Shown here piece by piece: positions 32,649 to 44,107 of a stretch of DNA of 64,000 nt. The notes under the pieces were generated by a model, which was not told the origin of the DNA, did not search any database, and was given only the letters and a program-made list of their open reading frames with translations. Position 1 is the stretch's first letter, and the number at the start of each line of letters is the position of its first letter. The stretch is from Pogostemon cablin (taxonomy: Eukaryota; Streptophyta; Magnoliopsida; Lamiales; Lamiaceae), in contig CM042975.1 in assembly GCA_023678885.1 (NCBI GenBank), positions 30,545,405-30,609,404 on the forward strand, in the 5' to 3' direction. Position numbers and translations under genes: made by a program.

Positions 32649-35580
32649 TTAAGAAGGACAACGTAGACGTGTATGCCCAATTTCACCATATTTCCCATAT
32701 TTTTTTTGTCTACGTATATGGTGGTTAGGATTATCTATGATAGGAGGAGGTGGATTGTCTTGTGAGCACACCACTCCAGTATAATTTTTACGATTGTGAC
32801 CTGGCTGTCGACATCGTGAGCACACATGTTCTTTGTGACGTCTCCTAGACGACTCGATCCCTGATCTTATACGAGACATTCGTGGTCGCTCGGCCTGTCT
32901 GCGTGGCAGCAGGGGGTTCACCCTCTGTGACAGGACTCCTTCGGGTGTGTCCCACTGAGTGTAGTGGGGAACAGACAATACTGGACCATGCCACATATTT
33001 ACGACACTCGTATTATGATAAGCTGGAGACACAAAACCGCTGGCTGGCAAACCGCAAGCACTGTACAACGTATAGTGTAAGAGACACATAAAAATTATAA
33101 CAATGCAAGTAAGTAAGGTAATGACTGCGTACTCGATTGCCTTCATCGCATGAATGCATGGAACAAGTTCTTTCTAGAACTTCTGACATGTGCAAGTGTA
33201 GTAGTTCAGATCAACAGTGAATATATTACTAGCATCCTTAATCGCAAACTTATTTTCAATGAGCATGGAAAATTCTAGCTTTTGGGCTAATTGAGAAAGT
33301 TTCACTAGTTCGTCATGGAGACGCTGGCATAGGATGGTACTCCGTTGTTCAGCTGCTATTCGACGTTCTTAAAACCACCTCTCAGTGGTAGTCCGACAAA
33401 CCTCTAGCATTGTGCAGATAGGTAGCTTCCGCGCCCAAAGGATGGCATTGTTATACGACTCAGCTGCATTTGAGTTCATAAACTCGTATCTATTGACAGG
33501 ACAATGCACCCTTGACCATCTCTCATATCCCCACGACCCAATCAACTCCATTAACTCCTGCGATCGTGTCCCATAGCTCAGTAAGTCCATCATCCTGCAA
33601 ATAACAAGGTAGGAGTGGTAAAATTAGGTTAAAAAAGACATTGTACCGGCTCGTTCTTGTATGTAATATTACAAAAGTGTAATATGTTGGCTGACTCACT
33701 TATCAAAATCTCTCGATAGGTATACATCCATCGCACGATGGAATGTATATAAAATGTTCTTTCCAAAGCCAGCCAATCTGTGCTTTAAATGGTAGCCGCA
33801 TAGACCGTGATGGGCATCAGGATACACAGTAGAAATAGTGTGTGCAATACTGGCATGACCGTTAGAAACTATCAACAGATCTCGTGGATATCCGTAGGCC
33901 TCGCGTAACCTCTCTAGAAATCACGTCCACGACATGTTGCTCTCAACATCGACAGTGCCTAAGGCGAGTGGAAATATCTGATGGTTTGGATCATGCGTGA
34001 CTGTGACAAATATGGTTCCCCTGTGACTTCCCTTCGTATGAGTGCCGTCAATGACAATGACCGGACGATCAGACTCTAAAAACCCCGCCTCGATGCTCCA
34101 AGTGCATAAAATGTAAACTTTAAATGGTCATTTTCATCGACAGATATTCGGGTGTACGTACCGGGATTTATGGATTCCAACTGATACATGTACGCATGGA
34201 GTAATTCGTATGAGCTGTCGTGATCCCCGTACATGTGTCCAACAGCATAGTGTTTTGCCTTTAACGCTATATTGTAGCTAATGTTGAATCCAAAATCAGT
34301 CCTGATCTCATCTCTCATCGCACTGGGTCGGAGGCCATGAACCTTATCAAACTGCCTAGCAACAAAATATTGACCGATTACTTTAGACGACACCTATGTA
34401 GGAGTTGACTTGTCTGGATCATTTAAACAACCAAGATGTTTGACGAATTTAACCACTCTCCACAACCCAGAGCTCATTCTTGCGTGCAACTTAAATGGAC
34501 AGCCTGTTTGACCCTTCATGTAACATACAACGGTGTACCTTGTCGTGCTAGATCTTTCAACATAGGTCTCCACTCCTTGCCGCAAGTTATACATGCCTAC
34601 TGCTGTTTGGATCTTTTCTTTTGTCTCAAATACACTGTCATTTTCAATAACATCAGACGCATCAATCTCAAGGCCAGTCAGCTGATCTACTCTCTCTGCT
34701 TCAATCGGCATGCCTATGAACATGGCAGGTGCATTAGTTTTATCTACAAATATACTTTAGTTCTATTTCTATTATAACTAAACATAGTTTCCATACCTGG
34801 AATCAACCAAGGACGGGTGTTGGGCCGTGCACTACGCAACTCTTCTGACTGCATTTCAGGACGGCGCAACTCACGATTAATCGGTTCAAGAAAGCTAGGC
34901 CCTCCTCTCTTACGTATGTAATCACATATTTCTTCATACAATTGGTGTCTTCTCTCCTCAGCACCATCATCGCTTTCGCTAGAAGACTGAATAGTATCCT
35001 GCTGTATGCAATCCCCTTCTTCCACCGTTCTATTCCCAGGGTCATCATCATCATCATTACAACTGTCTACGTCCTCTGCACCCTCACCAGAGACAGCACC
35101 AGATTCTGCATCTACAGATTCTCTAAAACCAGCACACTGCATCTCTGAGGCCGGACAACACTCCACATTCAAATCAAAATCATGCCTCCCACAAGAATGT
35201 GCCCTCGTACGTGGGTCATTGCTCGTACCAGCACCTCCGTCATCATAACCCATCCCTGAAACCATACTACTCCCTGCACCCGCGATAGGACGGAGTGTGA
35301 CGTACATCATTCCGACATCATCAACACACTTGAACACTTCTGCCACACGTGCATCATTCTTTATCTTATATTTGAACAAACGGCCATCGTAATCAACTAG
35401 AGAATGAACTACATAACCCCAATGCCCCAAATCAGCTTGCACTATGTCATGAATTTCTTTTAGCAAGCTACTATAACACAAACTGGCCTCTGGCAAGAAC
35501 AACCAGTTCACCACTCCACCTATGTATTGCAATCCTTCCCATGCTCCACCCCAACGCATCCCAACTTTTCTATAACTCAT
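32649..35580 (-). pseudogene. MURA-type transposase of the MULE, inactivated
   Basis: Reads right to left. Exon 1 (35580-34797) begins MSYRKVGMRWGG (ATG at 35580, chosen over an upstream GTG) and has an acidic S/D/E-rich tail. An intron (34796-34714) joins WLIP to GMPIEAERVDQL. The MuDR DNA-binding region follows (TRYTVVCYMKGQTGCPFKLH). The catalytic part has VIDGTHTKGSHRGT (first Asp) and DAHHGLCGYHL. The C-terminal part has NSNAAESYNNAI, a SWIM finger (YTCTCQKF...PCIHAMKA) and a zinc knuckle CSRCRQPGHNRKN whose last Cys is Asn. Defects: an in-frame TAG at 34394-34396, a one-base shift at ~34075, a TGA at 33921-33923 (expected Trp) and a stop in the SWIM finger. It cannot make a full transposase. 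Confidence 0.82.
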
Positions 35581-35769
35581 CTGCACATTTTTTCAAAAAC
35601 AACTTTAATGACATCAACATTAAAAGATTAGATAATTAGTTGCATTATTAAATCATTAGAAAATTTGTACTAAATTTGTATTCTATCCAGTCAACAAATT
35701 AATGTATGCAAACCTACACTGTTTCAACAAAACCTTAAACCCTTGACACACCTTAAAATGTGTCAGTAT

Positions 35770-36170
35770 TTTTTTCTTCTATTCGGCCCAAAAGTGTCTC
35801 CTATTCGGCCTAGTAACTTGCTCTATTCGGCCTACATGTTTTTTAAACAAAAAATACGTGGAAAATTAAGTCCTTCTATTCGGCCTACATCTTTCTATTC
35901 GGCCCACATTGATTTTCTATTCGGCCTACCAACGTTGTTCTATTCGGCCTACTAACTTTCTGAAATTTAAAGAATTTTTTTAGGCTATTCGGCCAATGGT
36001 TTCTCTATTCGGCCCACCAAGCTATTTTATTCGGCCCATTAACTTCTTCTATTAGGCCTACTAAGTTTCAGAAAATAAAAGATCATTTTATTTGCATTTC
36101 GGCCAACGGGTTTTCTATTCGGCCCACAAAGTTGTTCTACTCGGCCCATCAACTGAATCTATTCGGCCTA
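35770..36170 (-). repeat. Right subterminal array of CTATTCGGCC motifs
   Basis: About 15 copies of TCTATTCGGCCTAC, the reverse complement of the left array. The two arrays therefore face each other, with the same polarity relative to the element ends. It lies just upstream of the transposase start (35580). Confidence 0.9.
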
Positions 36171-36774
36171 CTCACCATTATTTAACAAATTTGAGAAGAT
36201 TAATTAAAAAAACCAAGATGTAACATGAGTGGTGAAGATTTAAGAGAGAAAAACTTTTGAATGTTACAAAATTATTCTACAAGTCATACAATTTTTTCTA
36301 TTCTATTATAAAAACGTTGAATAATTAGAATACACTCATGAGCCATGTCAACAATTATAAAATTAGGGCATCACAACTATAAAATTAAAGCATTCATAAA
36401 TGTTAAAACAAGTTTAAACATACCTTGTACACCTGCTACCCAATATCTTAATTCTCTCCAAAATTACTGCAAATTTGCTCCCAAATGTTCAACCTCTAGT
36501 ACAAAAAATTTTAATAAGTGTTGGACGACCACCCCCATTTTCCACTTTCCACTATATATTATCCTCATTATTTTGTATGGATATGGGGAGCTGCGGGAGC
36601 ACATACCTACATAGTAGTACTAGGTACTAGGTATTAGGTATTGTACTTCCACACTTTATTCAGAAATAAAGAAGAATCCGATTCCTTTACTGTACTTTGG
36701 GTCAAAAAAGTGTAGAATCTCATTTTGCAACCAGCTGAAAAGTGGGTCCCCCACAAGGGCATTTTGGCCAATTC
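36171..36774. other. MULE right subterminal non-coding region
   Basis: AT-rich between the motif array and the right TIR. Includes a short (AGGTACT/AGGTATT) repeat near 36620. No gene. Confidence 0.45.
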
Positions 36775-36864
36775 ATTTCAAAGTGGCTAGAAAAAATTAT
36801 GTATAACAAATGTGGCCACTTAAAATTATAGTTATCCAAAAGTGGCCACTTTTTACCATTTCCA
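36775..36864. repeat. Right terminal inverted repeat of the MULE
   Basis: Partner of 28111-28205. Ends near AAAAGTGGCCACTTTTTACC. Confidence 0.65.
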
Positions 36865-37323
36865 CTTTATTGATTTTATTTTTTATATTTCTCCCGCCGA
36901 GGGAATTTGAATTAAATTAACTCAAAAAATTTATAAATTAATTCAAATTAATTGACACTCACTCCGTCGAGGCTATTAATTAATTATATTACATACGTGG
37001 GCATGGGAACTAAAGAAAATTTATATTTTATATAAATAATGGAAGAAAAAATAAAAGTAAGTTAAGTAATTAAAGAAGATAAAATGTATAATGTTAATAT
37101 AACGAAATGTGCAAATATACATAAAATTGCTTAAGATAGAAAGTGTGCCAAAATATCATTAGACGAAGAGAGTATTTAGAATTTTATATACTCCTTTCGT
37201 ACTCTTCATAAGTAATCATTTATCTTTTTATACGTAAATTACAGAGTATAATAATTTAAAACTTCATATAATAATAAATTGATTAGAAATATAATATTTT
37301 AATATATCATAAATAGTTGTATT
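36865..37323. other. AT-rich spacer with MITE-like scars
   Basis: Sequences such as GACGAAGAGAGTATTTAG (37163) and ATACTCCTTTCGTACTC (37189) look like eroded Stowaway termini facing away from each other. No gene. Confidence 0.4.
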
Positions 37324-37340
37324 AATATTAAGTGTAGGTC

Positions 37341-39516
37341 GGAGGAGACCCGCTATCACCTTACTTGTTTCTTTGTTGCACATAGGCTCTGTCTGCTTTA
37401 ATTAGAAGGAATGTTGCAAGTGGAGCACTCCATGGAATGAGAATCTGCCGTCGAGTACCTACAGTTACACATTTATTTTTTTGCTGATGATAGTCTTATC
37501 TTTGGTAGAGCAAACAGTGGAGAACTTGGGAAAGTTAAAACATTTTGGAGCAGTATGAGCAAGCATCTGGCCAGGTGATCAATCTTGCAAAATCTGAGGT
37601 TATGTTTAGCAGTGGGGTGGCGATGGAGTTGGCTAACAGAATGGCATCTGAGTTAAGGGTGAAACGAGTAGATAATCATACCATCTACTTGGGTATCCCG
37701 ACACATATTGGGCGATCTAAAGAGGCTATCTTCAGAGGATTGGTAAATTGAGTGGAGAAAAAACACAAGGATTGGAAAAGCAAAACTTTATTTGTGGCTG
37801 GTAAGATCACACTTATCAAATATGTGGCTCAGGCAATTCCTATTTACGTGATGAGTTGCTTCTCTCTTCCACAAGGCATTATAAACAAATTGAATGCAGC
37901 TATTGCTCGTTTTTGGTAGCGACAGAAGGGTGTTGAGAAGAGAATTCATTGGCTAGCGTGGTTCAAACTATGCAAACCTAAGGCTGCTGGAGGACTTGGC
38001 TTCCGTGATTTTTCTAGTTTCAATAAAGTTATGCTAGCCAAGCAAGGATGGGGACTCATACAGGATAGTGAATCACTACTTGTACAGACACTCCGAGCTA
38101 GATACTATCCTAGAGGTGACTTTTTGAATGCTAGTATTGGTTATTATCCGAGCTTTATGTGGCGGAGTTTCTTAGCAGGGAGGGATATTCTTGACAAGGG
38201 GGCTTTGCTGGAGAGTGGGCAATGGAAACACGATCAATGTTTGGAAGGATCCTTGGATTAATAAACCTCCATCTTTCCGCATAACTTCTCCAAGGGGGGA
38301 TAACCTGGAAGATACCAGAGTTAGAGAATTCATGAGCGAAGATGGTGCAAGTTAGGATATTCCTCTCCTCCAAAGTTCTTTCTCCCCAGATGATGTTGAA
38401 AACATACTACATATTCCAATTAGGAGAACTCCTGGCCCAAACTGCTTATACTGGCATCACACAAAAAATGAGATCTACTCAGTTCGGTCTGGGTACCATA
38501 TTGCTTCAGAGCTCGAGCACGAGGATATGATGGCCTTCGGATCAGTTGATACACAAGGTTGGAACAGGGTGTGGAACCTTGATATTACTCCAAAAATCTA
38601 GGTGTTCATTTGGAGGTGCCTCAATGATATCTTGCCAGTCAGCATTAATCTTGTTAGCAGATTTACTGACATGGAACCTATGTGCAAGCGGTGTGGAGGG
38701 GATATGGAAACAACTGAACATGCTATTCGGGACTGTCCTTGGGCTAAAGAGTTTTGGGCTACATCGACATTAAAAATGGTAATAGATGTTAACACGTTAC
38801 TTCTCTCCATTAAAGATTGGATCATATCTCTAAAGAACAAAATTTCACTGGTATCTCAGCGTGAGTTTGTTACTTTACTTTGGAGTGTTTGGTTTGCTAG
38901 AAATCAATTCTACTTTCAGGAAAAGTTGTGGAGCCAAGGAAAGACCATGTTAATGGCTCAGGATCACTTACATGATTATTTGAGGGCTAAATCTCCACCA
39001 AATGTAGTTGCCACTCAACCTATACTTCACGGATGGAAGCCACCTGAAATGGGGTTTATTAAATTAAACACTGACGCTGCTTTTATTGGAGAACATGGTA
39101 CTGGTCTAGGAGGTGTTGCAAGAGAGTCTGATGGAACTGTTCTGTGGTGTTTTGCCTCTCTTTGGCATTCGAGAGTCCCGGTGGATTTGGGAGAGGCTTT
39201 AGCTGCTAGAAGGGGAGTTGAGTTGGCTAGAGAACGTAATCTTCCTCAAGTCATTTTAGAGGTTGATTCCCTTAACCTTTTTAATGCTCTTGAGAAACCC
39301 AATTGTGTTCTCTCTGTTTTTTTAGGTGTCGTCTGCGACATTTTAGATCTTTGCTCATCTTTGGATCGGGTTATTTATAGATGGGTTGGGCGGAAGAATA
39401 ATGTTTTACCACATAATCTAGCTTCTTATATTTTTTCTACTGGTGCATCCTTTGTGTCTTCGGATTTGCCCGATAACGTTGTTAACCTTGATCATACCGA
39501 TATTTCGGTGAGTTGA
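37341..39516 (+). pseudogene. LINE ORF2 C-terminal part: reverse transcriptase, zf-RVT, RNase H
   Basis: RT motifs: GDPLSPYLFL (~37345) and FADDSLIFGRA (~37480), the second holding the catalytic Asp pair. Then INLAKSEVMFS and the thumb/connection region (YLGIPTHIGRSK, WLAWFKLCKPKAAGGLGFRD). A zinc-binding zf-RVT region follows (FIWRCLNDILPVS...CKRCGGDMETTEHAIRDCPW), then a plant RVT_3-type RNase H (LNTDAAF, GEALAARRGVELA, LEVDSLNL) to the stop at 39516. In-frame stops at 37749 and near 37917 and shifts near 38240 and 38580 break the frame; the last 304 codons (38602-39516) are open. Without the endonuclease and the first RT motifs it is inactive. Confidence 0.9.
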
Positions 39517-39545
39517 TATCTATAAAATCCTTTACTTTTCAAAAA
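37341..39545 (+). mobile_element. 5'-truncated L1-type LINE
   Basis: Flanked by a 17-bp target duplication AATATTAAGTGTAGGTC (37324-37340 and 39546-39562), with a poly-A tail just before the right copy. The element begins inside the reverse transcriptase domain and runs through the zf-RVT and RNase H region to the 3' end. 5' truncation, a long target duplication and a poly-A tail are the marks of target-primed reverse transcription. Confidence 0.93.
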
Positions 39546-39562
39546 AAATATTAAGTGTAGGT

Positions 39563-40425
39563 CAGTATTAAATTGAGTATAATAATTGTTTTTTTATTAC
39601 AACAATAAAAATATAAAAATATACTTTATTATGAAGCGGTATAAATAACAAAATTGATATGTATTTGATTTGTATATTTACAGCATAAGGAGTAATTTTC
39701 ATGATTAGTGTGTAATACGGATTGCTATTATTTATTATTTAGATAAACACCTTCACCACTTGCATATTTAAATTGCATTAACATCTCACAAATGATGAGA
39801 TAAGATGTGCAACTGCAATTGTATTACGTAACTGTGCTATCTATAATTACGTTTTAATTAATATTTCAGTGCACTATTTTTTTAATAACTTAAAATATAA
39901 ATAAATAATAATAATATATTTATTGGATAATAATAACATCTAAAAAAATATTGTTCCAACGCAAAAGGGTTCATTTTAATTTTTGACGTTGTCTAGGTGC
40001 ATATGGGTGTAGCTAGGTTTGCGTACTGTAATTACTCCCTCCATTGTCTTTAAAAATTAATTTATTTATACTAAAGTAACCATTATCATTCATAGTAATA
40101 AAATTTTTCATGTTTAAATAATAAAATTGAAATCTAGTCAACTAATTTTTTTTTTTTTTTTGTGTAAACGTGTATCATAGAATTGTCCTCAATTTCCGCT
40201 TTACTAAAAGCTGGAGTATAATTTATGCATAAATCATCAAGAAATTGATTACTTTATTACTACTTATACAGTTCAACAATAAATTACTCAACATGTATTT
40301 CTACCTGAATGGATCTCTATCTATACACTTTTTTCTTTCTTTCTTTTTTAGGGAGCTTACCTAACTAAATCAAGAACAAAAAATTTCAGTTGTTAGGTCA
40401 GTAATAGTTGTTTTTTAAATTTATA
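39563..40425. other. AT-rich intergenic DNA
   Basis: Contains an isolated Stowaway-like left end (ACTCCCTCCATTGTC near 40034). No gene. Confidence 0.5.
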
Positions 40426-40681
40426 CTCCCTCCGTCTCACAACAATAGGTGCATTTTACTATTTGCGTCCGTCCCAATACAAGAGGTGCATTTTCCTTTT
40501 TGGTAAAAGGGACCCACACAAATTAATTTTTTATCTCTCCATAACCCCACATTTCACACTAATACACATACTTAAAATATTATTTCTCTCACCTCAACTA
40601 CCCCCAACTACTCATTAAATATTATATCTCTTAACTCACGTGCAAAAAAGTTTCGCCACTCTTGTTATGGGACAGAGGGAG
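40426..40681. mobile_element. Stowaway-type MITE
   Basis: CTCCCTCCGTCTCAC to GGGACAGAGGGAG, TA on both sides (40424-40425, 40682-40683). 256 bp. Confidence 0.88.
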
Positions 40682-40809
40682 TATTTTATGTCACAATTTG
40701 GTGTAGCTGACCAACTATAAATAAATCACAACACTTCTAGTGTATATCTAATTTTAAGAATGACAAAAGCTCCTGTGCCCCCGGGGACACGGAAAGATAC
40801 TCCGTGTTT

Positions 40810-40905
40810 CCATGTGAACACAACTCTCTCCCCCCTCCAATCCTATTTAAACCTATGTATTGCTAGGGGTGGAGATTGCAAAGGGATATGAAAATTACAA
40901 AGGGC
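40810..40905 (+). repeat. Dispersed repeat, inverted partner at 63480-63575
   Basis: CCATGTGAACACAAC, CTATTTAAACCTAT and TATTGCTAGGGGT occur in the same order in the reverse complement of 63480-63575. Unclassified. Confidence 0.65.
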
Positions 40906-41861
40906 ACGAAAAATGCCCCGTACGCCTGGTGTACGGGAGCCTCACTCTTTAAGAATATACGCCCTTTTGAATTTACTATAAAAATAATTTATTCAGCAAT
41001 TCAAAAATTGCTTACTTAAAAGTTCAATCATGATAAGTATTAACGTGATTTTATAAAAATAATTAACTAAAATGATCATCATTTAATATTGTTTGAAAAG
41101 ATTAATGTCGCAATTATAATGTGTCTTCATAAAACTTTTTAGAATATATTTAGTGTATATTTGTATAAAATAATTGTGAATGCACTATTTTGTATTTCTT
41201 TTTTCTATAATAATTATTTAAATAAAATAAATGATTTGCAGTATATTAAAACGATACGTAAGTGATCGAGTTGGCCGTGGTCCGACTATTTGAATTGCAA
41301 CTCGAGGTTGAAGTGGAGTTTTTTTTTTTCAAGTTAAGTGGATTTTTTTTTCAAATTCTTATAAGTTTTAATTCTAATCAAAATAAAGGTGAATACATTT
41401 CCAACAATTAATCTTAAAATTATCTAAAACTTATTTTGGACATGTAAAAGGTGACTTAATTGATAGAATGACATGTTAGCAATAACAATTCTCGATTAAA
41501 TTGGAATAGTTTTTTTAAAAATTCCCTAAAACTAAAAATTTAAACTTTTTCGGCAATTTACTTTACAAAAAATTAAGTATTACACTCTTTATTGTAATTA
41601 CAAATTATTATTCATGAGAAATCATGATAAAACAAAAAAAAATATTTATTTATTAAAGATAACAATTATCTTGAAAAATAAATCCGAATAGACAAGGAGT
41701 ATTTGCCAAAATTGTGAAGTGCGGGGATTTTTTTTTCGTGACAATGAATAAATTGGAAAATAAAATACTAATAATTGATTAAATTACAAACTTGTTATGT
41801 CATGGGCGGTGGTGACGATTGATAATAATCCGTCCATCACACTAGCTCCATTTTGTCCATT
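40906..41861. other. AT-rich intergenic DNA
   Basis: No gene or clear repeat recognised. Confidence 0.5.
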
Positions 41862-43062
41862 GTTAATTTCGCCAAAAGTCCTCATATTTTTGCGAATTTT
41901 AAATTAATCCAAATTTTTAATATTTAAAAATAAGTACTTGATCTTTAGTCCGTTTTATAAATTAAGACCCGATTGCTTACGTGGAACTTTTTATATATTT
42001 TTACATATATATATAGTATTATAATATTAATTAACATTAAAACACGTAGGATCTTTTTATCCTAATTCTCTCAAAATTACAGACTGCTATCTCTAATCTT
42101 TCTCATCTGTTATCTATAATCTCTCCTTCTAGAACTTAATCGGCCACTTGTTCGTCCTTTCTCCATAAATCGAGCACGGCCAACTTCTGCAGGATGATCG
42201 CGATGTAGTTGTCGTCTCCCCTCGCCGGGGTTTACCTCTCACGTCGTTTGTTATTTCCTCGTCGAAATCATTCATTGCTGTAAATCGCCACCGTCGTAGG
42301 GCCGGCGACGGAAATGCAAACCCACCGACAGCAAGCGTCGCTCACCCTCAAGTATCACTTCCAACCGTTCAAACCACCGGATCTGCCGCTGCACACCGCC
42401 AATCCATCGCCGTCTATGAAACTAGACGTTCTGCTATCTGAAGAACGTCGTGGATGCGAAGATTTAGACGATAAGGTGAAGATGGGAAGAAATCCGGCAA
42501 GAAAATGGAGGACCGAAAAATTAGCAATTTTGTTGCGACAGCTCGTGAGAAGAAAGCAGATTTGAGTTTATTGTTGGTGGAGAACATTGAGAGATGGAGT
42601 GCGAGAGATTCGAGTATGGGTTCTGGAATGGGCGGCGAGTCGTCGAGATATGGGTGGTGCTCGACGTCGGCGCTGCTGTCGGAAATGGAAATTGATGGAA
42701 GTTACTTGCTAATTAGTTTGTTTTGGGGTTGAGTTGGTACTGAACAATGGTTAATTTCGGCAACATAAGTTGAGGTTGAATGGGTACCGCCGGAATCTGG
42801 CGTGGCCGGTAGGGGAGTGAGCACGTTCTGGGAGAGAGATTAGAGATGAAAGATCCTACGTGTTTTGAATGTTAATATTATATTATGTGTAAAAGAATTT
42901 AAAAACAATTAAAAAATCCACGTAAGCAACCGGGCAGGTCTCCAACTGCCCGGTGTCTTGATTTGTAAAACGGACTAAAGGTCGAGTACTTATTTGTAAA
43001 TATTGAAAAATTTGAACTAATTTGAAATTCGCGAAAAGGTGAGAACTTTTGGCGCAATTAAC
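41862..43062. mobile_element. Pack-MULE-like element carrying a gene-like GC-rich insert
   Basis: Long terminal inverted repeats of ~200 bp. Left: GTTAATTTCGCCAAAAG ... AGTCCGTTTTATAAATTAAG ... ACACGTAGGATC. Right: the same in reverse complement (GATCCTACGTGTTTT ... CTTTTGGCGCAATTAAC). The ~770-bp interior (42080-42850) has much higher GC than the ends. No transposase. TIR length and architecture suggest a Mutator-type element with captured sequence. The flanks gave no clean 9-bp duplication by eye, so the boundaries may be off by a few bases. Confidence 0.6.
42180..42735 (+). pseudogene. Captured gene-like fragment inside the Pack-MULE
   Basis: GC-rich sequence with two overlapping open frames (42314-42565, 83 codons; 42505-42732, 75 codons). 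Peptides such as KVKMGRNPARKWRTEKLA and LLLVENIERWSARDSSMG look coding-like, but no family is recognised. The pyrimidine-rich upstream part resembles a plant 5' UTR. The source gene is unknown. Confidence 0.35.
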
Positions 43063-43326
43063 CCCATATATTTTAGGCATATTTGTCGTTCAATCATAAT
43101 ATTAAAATACGAAAACCCTATTTAAGATTTATCCAAACTATCAAATAAACATTGTGATTCGAAAAATTACCAATTACCTCACTTGATTTGCCTCTATTTT
43201 CTTCTTAATTTAAGTATAATTAGAAGTGCTATGGCTCTTGAACTGTAGTATCTTGTATCTTCTGAATCCTTTGGCTATGGTTGCCATGTTGTGTGGACCT
43301 GTAAAGGAGATAGAAAAAGTTATGGT

Positions 43327-43328
<2 letters not shown>

Positions 43329-43374
<46 letters not shown>
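43329..43374. repeat. (AT)n microsatellite
   Basis: About 23 AT units. Confidence 0.95.
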
Positions 43375-43376
<2 letters not shown>

Positions 43377-43394
43377 GTATTCATTTTTTTATTT

Positions 43395-43603
43395 TAGTCC
43401 GTTCCATCATTATAAAATATCTAATTTTCTTTTGGATTAATGAGTACTACAATCACTACACATGACCTCACAATCAATATTGATGCAACTACCCATTACA
43501 CATTAAAATATTATTTCTTTCACCTTACTATACATTAAATTAATAAACTCCTTAATTCACGTGCAAAAAGTCAACGGATACTTTTCATGGTAGACAGAGC
43601 GAG
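43395..43603. mobile_element. Degenerate Stowaway-like MITE
   Basis: Left 'tagtccgttccatcat', right 'gtagacagagcgag' then TA. The inside matches the family (CACATGACCTCACAATCAATA, CCTTAATTCACGTGCAAAAAG). Its right end lies 3 bp before the ATG of the small coding fragment below. Confidence 0.65.
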
Positions 43604-43710
43604 TATATGGAATCATACAAACTTGCACAAGATTTAGCCAAGGAGATTTACATAGAGGATGTCAATGATGATGCAAAGTATGATGCTAAGGCTATTAATG
43701 AGCATGTAAT

Positions 43711-43953
43711 TGTTGAGTATATTTGACCTAGTAGTTGTTTATTTTACTTTCTTATCAAGTTTGGTTAGAGTCATGTCCTAGTTTATAGGAAATTAGTTTA
43801 AGTTGCAGATAAGTTGCTGAGTCTAGTTAGTGGTTAGTTAGTTGCTAATTTCATGTTATTTACGTTGATGTAATTGCCTATTTAAGGCCATGATGTTTCA
43901 TAATAAAAGGTATGTAGTTTTCCTTTCAATTTTTTTACTCTGATAAGTTAACA
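43711..43953 (+). repeat. 5' LTR of the copia element
   Basis: TGTTGAGTATATTTG to GATAAGTTAACA. TATTTAAGG near 43880 may be the TATA box and AATAAAA at 43901-43907 the polyadenylation signal. Confidence 0.95.
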
Positions 43954-44107
43954 GTGGTATCAGAGCTTGGTTGTCAACTATTTTTTTTTTAGTGCAAACA
44001 AGGGATAGTGTGAGAGTGAAAACCAGAAGGTTAGGGGAAACACTGGGGTGTGAGGTTGAGTGACTAATATTGTTATTTTCTCTCTTTTGCAGCAGCAGTA
44101 ACAAGCA

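Larger units (their letters stand above)
28105..36864. mobile_element. Large Mutator-like element with transposase and Ulp1-like genes (inactive)
   Basis: Imperfect terminal inverted repeats of ~90 bp: left 'aatagtcacttttgataaag...aatagccacata...ctagccactttcaa', right (reverse complement) 'agtggccacttttggataac...aagtggccacatt...ctagccactttgaa'. Between them are a + strand Ulp1-protease-like gene and a - strand MURA-type transposase, converging at ~32.5 kb. This layout matches the known Mutator-like elements that carry a Ulp1-like gene (called Kaonashi in Arabidopsis). Both genes carry frameshifts or stops. The exact ends and the expected 9-bp target duplication could not be settled by eye. 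Confidence 0.8.

Noticed and set aside
43226..43465. 79-codon ORF
   Set aside because: It runs through the (AT)n microsatellite (YIYIYI...) and is not coding-like.
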